Shown: in pieces, positions 25,286 through 34,740 of the stretch
Position numbering within the stretch: position 1 is the stretch's first letter
Layout: every line of letters begins with the position of its first letter
Source of the DNA: an uncultured Lachnospiraceae bacterium
Lineage (GTDB): Bacteria > Bacillota > Clostridia > Lachnospirales > Lachnospiraceae
NCBI GenBank assembly: GCA_910579465.1
Contig: CAJTUB010000006.1
Span: forward strand, 1-64,000
Reading direction: 5' to 3'
DNA: 64,000 bases
Position numbers and translations under genes: made by a program
Notes under the pieces: model-generated
Told to the model about the DNA's origin: nothing
What the model saw: the letters and a program-made list of their open reading frames with translations, nothing else
The model's database searches: none

Positions 25286-26392
25286 CTACGGATTACAACG
25301 CTTACAGGGCTTATACCCTTTTTCTATGATTTCCTCACGTCCACCGGTATAAAGCTGCTTGTTCTTTTCCTTTATCGTTTCCACGCTGCTGCAGCCCGGC
25401 ACATGAAACTTCTTCGTATTGGTATTCAGTACATAGTCCTTTTCTTCCTCTGACGCTGCCGGTGCCAGCGCGCTTTCCCCGGTTGCATAATCAATCGTGA
25501 TGCCCGGCTGCACATTATAAACAAATATATGAAAACAGATTCCTTCTCCGCAATCTTCCACGGACCAGCCTTCCATCCTCACGCCTGCCGCCACAAGATT
25601 ATCCCCTTCAAACATCGGTGTGACCCGGTACATGACATGGTTGCCGGTTCGCTCTATGTAATCTGCGGTTCTGTCCTCAAAAGGCTTCATTCCCTCAATA
25701 TTTAAGTATCTGGTGCCGGTAATTAAATTCTTTTCATTTGCATTTTCTCCGGTCAGCTGGTAGGCAATCAGGTGACAGCGGTTGTACAAAAAGTAATCCT
25801 TTATTACCGACGTATCATAACGGACCGTGTGCCAGCCGGATGGCTTTACCGAACCGATTTCCCCTCTTTCCACGGTCGGCATCAGGTCACGCCCTATACA
25901 GGCAAACGCTACACCGCACCTTCCCAGGTTATCCAGCTCCGAATAGCTCTCAAACGACTCCGTGCTGTACTCCGTAAAATAAGGCTTGTTTTCATTTATC
26001 GTTACATATTCCTTTCCCGCATAGGCAGGAATATCCGACAGCGTAAGCTCCGGGCCTGGTGTCGATGCCGGTTTTTGTGTCGCAGTCGGCTCCGGTGGTT
26101 TTGGTGTCGCGCTCGCTTTAGGTTTTTCCGTCGGCATCAGCTCCGGCTTTCCCGTCAGCTTCGGTTCTGGCGTGGCGGTCGCTTCCGGCTTCTCCGTCAG
26201 CATCAATCCTGGTGTCGCGGTCGCTTCCGGCTTCTCGGTCGGCTTCGGCTCCGGCGTTGCCGTCGCTTCCGGCAGTTCCGTCACCGTAACGATTTTTATG
26301 CCCTCCTGTCCGCCAGTCTCCTCCGGCGGCATATCACATCCGGAAAAAAGCAAGCCCAATAGGATTGCAAAAAGACAGATCGATTTGCGCAT
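25286..26392 (-). CDS. Secreted DNA/RNA non-specific endonuclease lipoprotein
   Basis: The protein starts MRKSICLFAILLGLLFSGCD, a lipoprotein signal with lipobox LFSGC, so it is exported and lipid-anchored. Residues 45-115 are a Pro/Thr-rich tether with about four repeats of TEKPEATATPEPKL type. The nuclease domain follows: LDNLGRCGVAFACIGRDLMP, the catalytic region YNRCHLIAYQLTGENANEKN and TGTRYLNIEGM, close to streptococcal DNA-entry and Endonuclease_NS_2 enzymes. The C-terminus, KKFHVPGCSSVETI...GYKPCKRCNP, resembles an Ada-type metal-binding module. I chose ATG 26392 because the signal peptide starts there and GGAGAG precedes it. Likely role: nutritional or competitive DNA degradation at the cell surface. 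Confidence 0.85.
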   Translation of the reverse strand: MRKSICLFAILLGLLFSGCDMPPEETGGQEGIKIVTVTELPEATATPEPKPTEKPEATATPGLMLTEKPEATATPEPKLTGKPELMPTEKPKASATPKPPEPTATQKPASTPGPELTLSDIPAYAGKEYVTINENKPYFTEYSTESFESYSELDNLGRCGVAFACIGRDLMPTVERGEIGSVKPSGWHTVRYDTSVIKDYFLYNRCHLIAYQLTGENANEKNLITGTRYLNIEGMKPFEDRTADYIERTGNHVMYRVTPMFEGDNLVAAGVRMEGWSVEDCGEGICFHIFVYNVQPGITIDYATGESALAPAASEEEKDYVLNTNTKKFHVPGCSSVETIKEKNKQLYTGGREEIIEKGYKPCKRCNP

Positions 26393-26438
26393 AACGGCTT
26401 CTCTCCTTTTCCTTACAGACGTTCTTCCCTGCACCCCG

Positions 26439-29400
26439 CTAAATACTCTCCATAATATTTAACAGGCTCTGATAGCTGTCCACCTCATGGTAAACAATAT
26501 CCTCCGTCGACAGCTCATCAAACAGCTTTTTGGCACAGGCAATCTTTGCCTGCTCGATTGGCCGGAGCTTCTGGCCTTCCATTGTCCCCTTTGTTTCAGC
26601 GATAAAATACATATGCTTTACCTTCCCCTCATAAAACGCAATCGCCCAGTCCGGGGAATAGTTTCCTACCGGTGTCGGAATTACAAAGCTTCTTGGCAGC
26701 TTTGCATAGGCGCATACCTCATCCGCACCGTCCAGCGCCTCCGCAAACCTACGCTCCACGCTCTTTTCTGCCGTGCCGTCCGTAAACACATACTCCTGAA
26801 TATGCTTCTCTGCCTTGAATGCCTTATCAAAGGAGGTATGCCTCCCTGCCGTAAAGATTGTGCTGTCATACGCTCCTTCTATCTGACTGTAAGAAATATT
26901 CCCTACAATCAGCTCTGCCTTCTGCTCCTTTATCAGACGGATTACCTTTGTAATAAATTCCTCCGGATTATTCCGGTACATCAGGAATTTCTCCCTGCGG
27001 ATTCCCTTTAAAACCGCCGCAACAGTCTTTCTCGTCAGAACCGTCCCCTCTGCCACCTTTCCAATCAGGTCATATTTTATCTGCCCCGCCGCAGGAACCC
27101 GGAGGGTCCTTGTCGCGGTCTTTACGCTTTTAAAGGACTCCCCCTCCTGTAACGCTTCTGCTGACAGGGTCTCCTTCTGCTCCGAAACGGAAGCCGTATA
27201 TTGAAGCACGGAAACATAAAGCTCCTTATCAATCGCGTCGATTGCCTTCTGAATCAGCTCGCCGCTGTCAAAGGATACCGTGTAGGCATATTTATGATTG
27301 ATACAGTTCCAAAGCGTCTGAAATTCCTTTTTATAAAAATTGTCGTTCAACTCGTTTTTCGGGACCTTCGTTTCATTTCCGTCCGACAGCATTTCCTCCA
27401 GAAGCCTTTCGTCGAACACTCCCTGAATCAGCTTATGAATATCCGGTGCATATGCGCGCAGACTCTCCGGCAGCTCTGCAAGCTGATTATTTCCCAAATC
27501 CACATGATACTGCTCTGTAATGTGGTCTTCGCCATCCGATGATACATAATCGTTCTTCACCAGATACTGATAAATCATAACTGCCTGCCGCTCCGTGATT
27601 TTCTCCAAAGAGCCGTCAGCCCGGACTGTCTTTCCAATAAAGTAATCCTGCGACGCACGTCTCGGTCTTTCATACAGGGCTTCCCTCATCTGCTTCTGCA
27701 GCTCGGCTGCAAATTCCCTGTAGCTTTCGCTGGCAATCACGGTCAGCTTGTTCACCTGATGCACCATCGCCCTGCCAAGGCTCTGCTCGTCCATACGAAT
27801 CCCGTCCTGATTCACGCAGAGCCTTAACCCTCTTCCTACCTCCTGACGCTTCATGGTCGTGCTGTCGCTATGCTTTAACGTGCAAATCTGGAATACATTC
27901 GGATTATCCCAGCCCTCGCGCAGCGCCGAATGCGAAAAGATAAATCTGGTCGGCTCCTCAAAGCTGAGCAGGCGTTCCTTATTCTTTAAAATCAAATCAT
28001 AGGCAGAGCTGTCCTCTGAGAAATCAGCGCCCCGCTTAAGGATACTGTCTACCGCACGTCCCTTCTTATCAATACTGAAATAGCCCTTATGGGTGGCACC
28101 GGCTTCGATTCCCTTAAGATATCTCTGATACGGGGTATCGGCATCCGTGATATACCCGCCGACAGCCTCCCTGTATTCCTGTTCAAACATTTCGGCATAC
28201 TCACCGGACAGCTCCCCGCCGTTCTCATCATACCGGCGGTATTTTGCAACCTCGTCGATAAAAAACAACGATAAGGTTTTAATTCCTTTGAAAAACAGCT
28301 CCTCCTCTTTCTCCAGATGGGACTTAATCGTCTCCCGTATCTGGATTCTTCGCATATCACGTTCCGATACGTCGCCTGTCACATCGCCGGAGTGAAGCAC
28401 CTCCCCGTTGGTAAACGTAACCGTTCCGGCAACAGGGTCGATTTCCGAAACGCGATAGCCCTTATACTGCTCCATATGCTTGGAAAACTCATACAGATTA
28501 TCATTTACGCCCACGATTCTGGACTCCCTGTTGATGGATTTCTGATAGGCAATTTCAAACTCCAGCCTTGCTCTTGGCGGGTGCTTCGGCGACAGGATAA
28601 TCTCCTCCAGATACAGATACTTGTCCGTACCGCGGAAATTCTTCACCTGGAATCCCTTGACCTCAATTTTCTTCACCAGCTTCTGGTTATACGCATCTAC
28701 TGCATCAAGCGCATAGACAAGATTATGATGCTCCTTATGCGTCGCCGAATAATTCAGGCAGAACAACGGATTGAAATTCTTCAATGCCTTCTGTGTCGCG
28801 TCCCCGCCCATCTTCTGCGGCTCATCTAAAATAATAATCGGATGATTTGCCTGAATAACGTCAATCGGCCGTCTGCTGCCAAACTCATCCCGCTTCTCAT
28901 AAATAATACGTGCCTCCCTGCTCCTGCCGCCTTCCTTCATGGATGTATTGAACGCCTGCATATTGATAATCATGGCATTGATTCCTGCATTGCCGGAAAA
29001 GGAGTCAAGCTGGTTCAGGTGATTGCTGCTGTACACAAAAAAACGGATTTTTTTGCCGTACTGCTCCATAAAATGCTCCTGCGTTATTTCAAAGCTTTTC
29101 TTTACGCCCTCGCGGATTGCAACGGACGGGACTACCACAATAAACTTGGACCAGCCGTAGCGCTGGTTCAGTTCATACATCGTCTTAATATAGACATAGG
29201 TCTTGCCGGTCCCGGTCTCCATCTCCACATCTAACGAACATGCGCCAAGACTCTCCGTCAGCGTATCGGAAACCATAAGGTTATTCCTCTGCTGTACCTC
29301 CATAATATTAGAAAGCAGGGTCCCCGGACGGAGTACAATCCCTCCATTCCTGAAACCTGCCTCATCAAAATCATCCGTAACCTCCAGGGTCTGCGGCTCC

Positions 29401-29564
29401 CCGTCCATCTGGAATGCCCTCTGGGAATAGCTCTTTTCCTTATGGTGCCTGCCGATATCCCTGCGGTAACTGACCGGGTCAGAATAAGGCTGCCCTTTGA
29501 ATACGCTGACTACGCTCTCCACCGCATCGGTCTGGTACTGCTGGATTTTAAAATTAAACTTCAA
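26439..29564 (-). CDS. Type III restriction enzyme Res subunit (helicase/nuclease), no Mod gene adjacent
   Basis: The protein of about 1040 residues is a superfamily 2 helicase with type III Res character: QQYQTDAVESV start, Walker A METGTGKTYVYIKTMYEL, Walker B IIILDEPQKM, NYSATH motif III, helicase C motifs FIFSHSALREGWDNPNVFQI and RQEVGRGLRLCVN. The C-terminus carries a PD-(D/E)xK nuclease site, SPDWAIAFYEG with FIAETKG. It should translocate and cut DNA in complex with a Mod methyltransferase, but no mod gene lies within the window near it. I chose the TTG at 29564, since AGGAGG is eight bases before it and family similarity begins there. The next gene upstream is a divergent acetyltransferase. 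See the finding on an orphan Res. Confidence 0.85.
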   Translation of the reverse strand: MKFNFKIQQYQTDAVESVVSVFKGQPYSDPVSYRRDIGRHHKEKSYSQRAFQMDGEPQTLEVTDDFDEAGFRNGGIVLRPGTLLSNIMEVQQRNNLMVSDTLTESLGACSLDVEMETGTGKTYVYIKTMYELNQRYGWSKFIVVVPSVAIREGVKKSFEITQEHFMEQYGKKIRFFVYSSNHLNQLDSFSGNAGINAMIINMQAFNTSMKEGGRSREARIIYEKRDEFGSRRPIDVIQANHPIIILDEPQKMGGDATQKALKNFNPLFCLNYSATHKEHHNLVYALDAVDAYNQKLVKKIEVKGFQVKNFRGTDKYLYLEEIILSPKHPPRARLEFEIAYQKSINRESRIVGVNDNLYEFSKHMEQYKGYRVSEIDPVAGTVTFTNGEVLHSGDVTGDVSERDMRRIQIRETIKSHLEKEEELFFKGIKTLSLFFIDEVAKYRRYDENGGELSGEYAEMFEQEYREAVGGYITDADTPYQRYLKGIEAGATHKGYFSIDKKGRAVDSILKRGADFSEDSSAYDLILKNKERLLSFEEPTRFIFSHSALREGWDNPNVFQICTLKHSDSTTMKRQEVGRGLRLCVNQDGIRMDEQSLGRAMVHQVNKLTVIASESYREFAAELQKQMREALYERPRRASQDYFIGKTVRADGSLEKITERQAVMIYQYLVKNDYVSSDGEDHITEQYHVDLGNNQLAELPESLRAYAPDIHKLIQGVFDERLLEEMLSDGNETKVPKNELNDNFYKKEFQTLWNCINHKYAYTVSFDSGELIQKAIDAIDKELYVSVLQYTASVSEQKETLSAEALQEGESFKSVKTATRTLRVPAAGQIKYDLIGKVAEGTVLTRKTVAAVLKGIRREKFLMYRNNPEEFITKVIRLIKEQKAELIVGNISYSQIEGAYDSTIFTAGRHTSFDKAFKAEKHIQEYVFTDGTAEKSVERRFAEALDGADEVCAYAKLPRSFVIPTPVGNYSPDWAIAFYEGKVKHMYFIAETKGTMEGQKLRPIEQAKIACAKKLFDELSTEDIVYHEVDSYQSLLNIMESI

Positions 29565-29746
29565 CGTATACACCTCCTCTTTCTTTTCCGATTTTATCGC
29601 TCCGGCATTCCTCCCTTTCCCTCCGGAATGCCCGCCGCCTTTTATTATATTCCATTCTCCGGATAATCGCAATCTTTTCGTAAGCATTGCTTCTTACAAA
29701 CTATTATGATAGTATTGATTTACAAAGAAAAAGGAGGCACTTCTTT

Positions 29747-30295
29747 ATGCAAAACCAAGGAACAAGGACACTAAAAACAGACCGGCTGCTTCTCCGGCAG
29801 TTCCGTTATGACGATGCCGGGGATATGTTCAGGAACTGGGCGTCCGACCCGGAGGTGACGAAGTTTTTAACATGGCCGCCGCACACGGATATTGAAGTAA
29901 CAAAAGCCATCCTCCATGACTGGATTCCGAAATATTCCGATTTATCCTACTATAACTGGGTAATCGAATTAAGTAAAACCAAAGAAATCGTCGGAAATAT
30001 CTCCGTGGTAAAGCTGGATGAAAAAATCGAGGCTGCCGAAATAGGTTATTGTCTGGGAAGGAACTGGTGGGGACAGGCAATTATGCCGGAGGCGTTGTCG
30101 GCTGTTATCGCATTTCTCTTTGACGAAGCCGGACTGAACCGTGTGGCTGCATGCCATGACAGCAATAATCCAAACTCAGGAAAAGTAATGGCAAAAACAG
30201 GTATGAAGCTAGAAGGCGTGTTAAGGGCCGCCGCAATAAACAAGAACGGTATCTATGATAAGGTATACTATTCTATCTTAAAAAACGAGCGATAA
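29747..30295 (+). CDS. GNAT acetyltransferase, RimJ/RimL type
   Basis: This 182-residue enzyme shows the GNAT fold of ribosomal-protein/aminoglycoside-type acetyltransferases: TDRLLLRQFRYDDAGDM at the start, IGYCLGRNWWGQAIMPEAL (acetyl-CoA loop) and NPNSGKVMAKTGMKLEGVLR near the end. The target, probably an N-terminus of a protein or a small amine, is unknown. The ATG at 29747 has AAGGAGG upstream. The gene is divergent from the type III Res gene (183 bases between the two starts) and is followed by a strong hairpin at 30300-30323. Confidence 0.85.
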   Translation: MQNQGTRTLKTDRLLLRQFRYDDAGDMFRNWASDPEVTKFLTWPPHTDIEVTKAILHDWIPKYSDLSYYNWVIELSKTKEIVGNISVVKLDEKIEAAEIGYCLGRNWWGQAIMPEALSAVIAFLFDEAGLNRVAACHDSNNPNSGKVMAKTGMKLEGVLRAAAINKNGIYDKVYYSILKNER

Positions 30296-30330
30296 AAAAG
30301 GGCTGCGGCACAAAGCGCAGCCCTTTCCTC
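30294..30330. terminator. Bidirectional terminator
   Basis: GGGCTGCG (30300-30307) pairs with CGCAGCCC (30316-30323); six A precede it and TTTCCT follows. It can end the plus-strand acetyltransferase transcript and the minus-strand GH127 transcript that stops at 30341. Confidence 0.85.
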
Positions 30331-30340
30331 AACTCTCTGT

Positions 30341-32734
30341 TTATTTTTCTATGGTATACAGGAACTGGCACAGGGCTGCGGACTCTTCTCCGCCGGTTCC
30401 CTGGAAGGTAAACGTCAGCACGGTTCTTTCACTGCAGTCATAGAACTTCTTTTCCGTAAACCTCATAGCCTCCTCCGGAACCGGAAGCACCCTGTCGTAA
30501 TACCCGTCTTCCCTGCGCTCCTCCGGACTACATTCCGGTACTCCTTCGTAAACAGTCACATCCCCTGCGGTAATCCGGAGCCCCTTCCCCGCATCTGCCT
30601 CCCGGAACGTGACATACAGGGCGGTTCCCTCCGGATTTACCATCATCGTATAGGAAAAGCTGCCTCCCTGCTTTGCATAGCGCGCAGTTCCGCCCTCCGT
30701 CAGTCCGACGGAGCCTGCACCATGCTCCGTCATATTATGCAGCGCATCGTTCTCGTACTGTCCATACCCCGGCTGCACCGTATCAATGCGCTTTCTTTCC
30801 TTCTTCCCGTTCTCTGTCCCTGCAAAGCTCCGGTCAGTAAAGGTAAAATAAATGCCATAGCGCTCCTTATGCTGGGAATAATGCGGCACATAGGTCAGCA
30901 CTGCGTCGGTTCCCGTAAGGACAAAGCGCAGCTCCTCCCCCTGACGCACCAGATGCTCCCCGATGTTCTGCATATATTCTTCTACGCTGCCCTCCTGTAC
31001 GACAATCCTTTCCTCCCCGGACGGAATATAGCTCTCTTCAATCACCCGGTTGCTTGGTATTGTGACATTTACGCCGGTCGTGGCGTCTATCATATCCTTT
31101 GTCCCCAGTAAGGCACTTAACACCACAGGACCGTACTGGAACGCATACGTGTTTCTTCCGTCCGGAAGATTATGTGCCGTTACCTTCATTGGCAGCGTCA
31201 AATCAATGCAGGTCTCTGCCGCAAACGGTCCCTCCACCAGCGCATAGCCCTTTCCTTCCGCACTTGTCCCGGAAATCCGGTACGCATACGGCGCTCCGTT
31301 TACCGAAATTTCCGCCGCCGCTGCCAGCCAGCCCGGCAGACGGAACAAAATATTCCCTTCGAGCGCTCCGCCGATATGGAAGGACACCTTCTCCGACTTC
31401 GGCACAGCAGCGCACTGTGTCACCTCCACCCCGTGAAATACCACGGAGGAGGAAATGTACTGGTTTACAATGAGCGTATTCTCTTTTTCAAAATAAAAGC
31501 TCTCCTGCAGCTTTGAAAAGTTTTCCATACCCGTCCCGGTACAGCACCAGAATTTATTAAAGCGCTCCCCGTATACCTTATAGTAGCCGCTCGCCATAGG
31601 CTGGAAATAGGTCGTCATACCCGTCTCCGGATTCTGCGAGGAAAGAATCGAATTGATAAATGTCTTCTCATACCAGTCCGCATATCTTACATCCCCGGTA
31701 ATCATAAACAGCTGTTTTGTCATCTTCAGCATATTATAAACGTTACAGGTTTCACAGTTGCAGTTCGTCCGCTCCTTATCCAGAATCCGGTCTGCCCCGA
31801 AATGCTCCCACTCGCTGTTGCCCCCGGTAATATAGGTGTGGTCCTTCGTTACCAGCTCCCAGAAATGGGTCGCATACGTCAGGTAGCTCTCCTCCCCGGT
31901 AACGACATAGCGCTTTAATGCACCTACAAACTTCGGTATCGTCGTGTTGGCATGATGGTTGTTTAACACATTGTCCCCGCTTTTTGCGTGCAGGACCCGC
32001 TCAAAAAGCTCCGTCTGGTCAAACGCATGAGCCGCCTCCAGATGCTCCTTCTTCCCGGTAATCAGATATACGTCATACATACAGTCGTTCATGCCGCCGT
32101 ACTCGATGCCGAGAACCGTCCTGTGGGTCTCCTCACTCCAGCCGGAGGCTCTCTTGTAAACCCAGTCCGCAAGCTTTCCCATAACCTCCTTTGTCGTCGT
32201 CCTGATGTCCGCTGCCAGCTCTCCGTCCACATCCATATTCACTACGGACACCAGCCCCTCAAACAGCTTATGCATCGTATACCACGGCACCCATGCCTGT
32301 GTAATTATGTTTGTTTTATTTTCCTCCACATAGTCAAACTGAAGCTCGACATTGCTCTTGTCCTGAATGACCGCGCCAAATAAAAAACCCGTCCCGCCTG
32401 CCTCCTGACACTCCTGCAGACCGTCTGCCAGACGCTTTAAAATCTGCAGCAGCTCCTGCCGGTCCGCTTCGCCGCAGTTCACCGACTCACAGCTTCTGAC
32501 ACATGCGGTCATATAATGCCCCAGACTATGTCCTCCAATCAGCATGCTCTCCCAGCCGGGATACCGCTCTGTCCCGCGCATGTCCACACCTGCGGTTTCG
32601 CGGAAGCCTGCCAGCAGTTTATCCGTATCAAACGCCGTCAGGTAGGCAACCTCCCTCTCAAACGCGTTCCTCAGATAAGAATCCTTTAATGCTACCCTGC
32701 GCAGTGAAAATGCCTTGTTTCCTCTGATATCCAT
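30341..32734 (-). CDS. Beta-L-arabinofuranosidase, GH127 (DUF1680)
   Basis: The 797-residue protein is a glycoside hydrolase of family 127, which releases L-arabinofuranose from plant hydroxyproline-rich glycoproteins and pectic side chains. An (alpha/alpha)6 barrel spans about residues 10-430, with GGHSLGHYMTACVR near 67, AWVPWYTMHKLFEGLV and the zinc ligands in NCNCETCNVYNMLKMTKQL (Glu and Cys) and FWCCTGTGMENFSKL (two Cys) at about 335 and 410. Beta-sandwich domains follow. No signal peptide is seen, so it acts in the cytoplasm on imported oligosaccharides. A divergent AraC-type regulator gene lies 218 bases away. No transporter is adjacent. Confidence 0.9.
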   Translation of the reverse strand: MDIRGNKAFSLRRVALKDSYLRNAFEREVAYLTAFDTDKLLAGFRETAGVDMRGTERYPGWESMLIGGHSLGHYMTACVRSCESVNCGEADRQELLQILKRLADGLQECQEAGGTGFLFGAVIQDKSNVELQFDYVEENKTNIITQAWVPWYTMHKLFEGLVSVVNMDVDGELAADIRTTTKEVMGKLADWVYKRASGWSEETHRTVLGIEYGGMNDCMYDVYLITGKKEHLEAAHAFDQTELFERVLHAKSGDNVLNNHHANTTIPKFVGALKRYVVTGEESYLTYATHFWELVTKDHTYITGGNSEWEHFGADRILDKERTNCNCETCNVYNMLKMTKQLFMITGDVRYADWYEKTFINSILSSQNPETGMTTYFQPMASGYYKVYGERFNKFWCCTGTGMENFSKLQESFYFEKENTLIVNQYISSSVVFHGVEVTQCAAVPKSEKVSFHIGGALEGNILFRLPGWLAAAAEISVNGAPYAYRISGTSAEGKGYALVEGPFAAETCIDLTLPMKVTAHNLPDGRNTYAFQYGPVVLSALLGTKDMIDATTGVNVTIPSNRVIEESYIPSGEERIVVQEGSVEEYMQNIGEHLVRQGEELRFVLTGTDAVLTYVPHYSQHKERYGIYFTFTDRSFAGTENGKKERKRIDTVQPGYGQYENDALHNMTEHGAGSVGLTEGGTARYAKQGGSFSYTMMVNPEGTALYVTFREADAGKGLRITAGDVTVYEGVPECSPEERREDGYYDRVLPVPEEAMRFTEKKFYDCSERTVLTFTFQGTGGEESAALCQFLYTIEK

Positions 32735-32952
32735 CGTAAGCTCTCCTTTCGTTTCCTACCGTTTTTATCTCTCTGATTCTATTATGACATCCGGAAGGAA
32801 AAATGGAAATCTAAGAAGGTAACAAAAGGTGTAAAAAAGTCAGATGACTGCTCTTTCATTTTTTTGCTTTTTCCTCACAAAATACTTCTGCTCCGCCCTG
32901 TTCTATGGTAAAATGGAATCGACCTGATATTGTCTGTCTGAGAGGAGCCCTT

Positions 32953-33798
32953 ATGATTCTTCGTTTTGATACATCCTTAGAGTTTATCTACCACTGGTGC
33001 GGCACATTTACCGCACCAAACGATGACTGGATTCATATTACCCGGAGCCGGGACGATTACGAGCTGATGCTCGTAACCGACGGAACCCTGTATATTGCCG
33101 ACCACGCGCAGGAATACACGGTGGCGAAGGGAGGATATCTGCTTATGCCGCCGACCCCGTTCCAGCACGGCACCCGCTCGGGCAGCTGCCGCTTTTACTG
33201 GCTTCATTTCGGATATCATAACGAGCAGCAGGATCACGAGGCGCTTTCCGGTATGCCGGACTATGCTCCGGGGTATCTGACAATCCCTGTTACCGGCACG
33301 CTTTCCTTCCCGGAGCGGATGATTATCCTGATGAAGCAGCTCCAGGACTCTGACCGGAGATACAAGGAAAGCTCGCTGAACCGCTACCTTTGCAGCGCAA
33401 TTCTGTCGGAGCTTGGCGCGCAGAGCCTCCATAGTCCGAGTAAGGAGAAACAGCTGAAGGAACAGCTCTACAGCGATATTTTAGACTATACCTCGTGGCA
33501 CGTTCAGGAAAATCTCCGCCTTCCGGAGATTGCGGCGCACTTCGGCTATAACGAGAAATATCTTACGACCTTTTTTAAAAAATACGCAGGCATCTCCCTC
33601 AAACAGCATTTGCTGCAAAGCAAAATGGAATTTGCCAAATCCTCCTTATCGGAAACGACCTCGCCCATTTCCCAGATAGCCTACAGCCTTGGCTTTTCCG
33701 ATGCACATAACTTTTCCAAGGCATTCCGCCGGATTACCGGACTTTCCCCCTCCGAATACCGGGCAAGCTATAATAAGCATAATATTTTTCAGAAATAA
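32953..33798 (+). CDS. AraC-family transcriptional regulator
   Basis: The protein has an N-terminal cupin-like sugar-sensing domain (ILRFDTSLEFIYHW ... YTVAKGGYLLMPP) and a C-terminal double helix-turn-helix from about residue 190 (LRLPEIAAHFGYNEKYLTTFFKKYAG, then ISQIAYSLGFSDAHNFSKAFRRITGLSPSEYR). It is 281 residues from ATG 32953, which has AGGAG upstream, and it is divergent from the GH127 gene. By position it is likely the activator of that gene, responding to arabinose or an arabino-oligosaccharide; the ligand is inferred from the neighbour only. Confidence 0.93.
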   Translation: MILRFDTSLEFIYHWCGTFTAPNDDWIHITRSRDDYELMLVTDGTLYIADHAQEYTVAKGGYLLMPPTPFQHGTRSGSCRFYWLHFGYHNEQQDHEALSGMPDYAPGYLTIPVTGTLSFPERMIILMKQLQDSDRRYKESSLNRYLCSAILSELGAQSLHSPSKEKQLKEQLYSDILDYTSWHVQENLRLPEIAAHFGYNEKYLTTFFKKYAGISLKQHLLQSKMEFAKSSLSETTSPISQIAYSLGFSDAHNFSKAFRRITGLSPSEYRASYNKHNIFQK

Positions 33799-33984
33799 GG
33801 CAGGAGAACAAATCGTCACCCTCTGCCCAAGGGACGTCAGCTACCGCAAGCAAAATGATGCTTGCAAAGAACAGGGCAAAGGAAGGTTAAAAAATATAAT
33901 GGAATTGTGTGCGCGGTTGTAGTAAAATAACAGCATTGAACAATTTAGCAAAATTGGTATTTAATGAATTTGCGGAGGTAAAGG

Positions 33985-34539
33985 ATGGTTTTATATATTA
34001 ACGCTTGTGTAAGAACAGAATCAAGGACAAATCGATTAGCAAAAGCCTTATTGAATAAGTTCGGAGCTTTTGAAGAAGTTAAATTAACCGATATGGAGCT
34101 TAAGCCGCTGAATGAAGAAAGATTAGACTATCGTGCTGCTCAAATTGAAAAGCGGAATTTTAATGATAGCACTTTTAAACTGGCGAACCAGTTTGCAGAA
34201 GCCAGTTTAATAGTAGTATCAGCCCCTTATTGGGACGGGCAGTTCCCTGCTATTTTGAAAACATATATTGAGAATATTTATTCGATAGGCATTGTTACTA
34301 AATACAATGAAAACGGGCGTCCGCAAGGCTTGTGTAAAGCAAAAAAACTATACTATGTTACGACAGCCGGCGGAAGATATAATCCAAGATTTAGCTTTGA
34401 CTATATCGACTATTTGGTGAAGAATATGTTCGGCATTAAGGAAACAGAATTGATTTATGCTGAATATCTGGATATTGAAGGAAATGATGCAGAGGAAATC
34501 TTATCTAAAGTAATAAGCAATATAGATGAAATGTATTAA
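33985..34539 (+). CDS. NAD(P)H-dependent FMN oxidoreductase, flavodoxin-like
   Basis: The 184-residue protein has the flavodoxin-like fold of azoreductases/NADPH-quinone reductases: MVLYINACVRTESRTNRLAKAL (phosphate-binding loop), APYWDGQFPAILKTYIENI near residue 82 and YVTTAGGRYNP. Such enzymes reduce quinones, azo dyes or nitro-compounds in the cytoplasm. GGAGG lies before the ATG. It is AT-rich like the MerR-ABC genes that follow and may belong to the same acquired block. A terminator follows at 34645. Confidence 0.85.
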   Translation: MVLYINACVRTESRTNRLAKALLNKFGAFEEVKLTDMELKPLNEERLDYRAAQIEKRNFNDSTFKLANQFAEASLIVVSAPYWDGQFPAILKTYIENIYSIGIVTKYNENGRPQGLCKAKKLYYVTTAGGRYNPRFSFDYIDYLVKNMFGIKETELIYAEYLDIEGNDAEEILSKVISNIDEMY

Positions 34540-34644
34540 TGAAACCATCCGAAAAAGAGCTACTCACAAGTGGCAAATGAATAACATACGGGCGTGTGCA
34601 AAGGAAATTGTTGAAAAGGAACTTATCTTTGCATAAGCAGAAAG

Positions 34645-34679
34645 GCGGCAGGGAGAAATCTCTGCCGCAATTTTTTTGA
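34645..34679 (+). terminator. Terminator after the flavoprotein gene
   Basis: GCGGCAG (34645-34651) pairs with CTGCCGC (34662-34668), followed by AATTTTTTT. It separates the flavoprotein gene from the MerR operon. Confidence 0.88.
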
Positions 34680-34687
34680 AAAGGGTC

Positions 34688-34718
34688 TTGTTTGTGACGC
34701 AGCGTAATGATGTATAAT
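34688..34718 (+). promoter_or_regulatory. MerR-type promoter with 19-bp spacer
   Basis: TTGTTT (34688-34693) and TATAAT (34713-34718) are separated by 19 bp, the over-long spacing typical of MerR-activated promoters. The spacer contains a short dyad ACGCAGCGT (34697-34705), a possible operator half-site pair. The merR-like gene starts 22 bases downstream of the -10 box. Confidence 0.75.
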
Positions 34719-34740
34719 ACATGATAGGAGGTAGACAATT

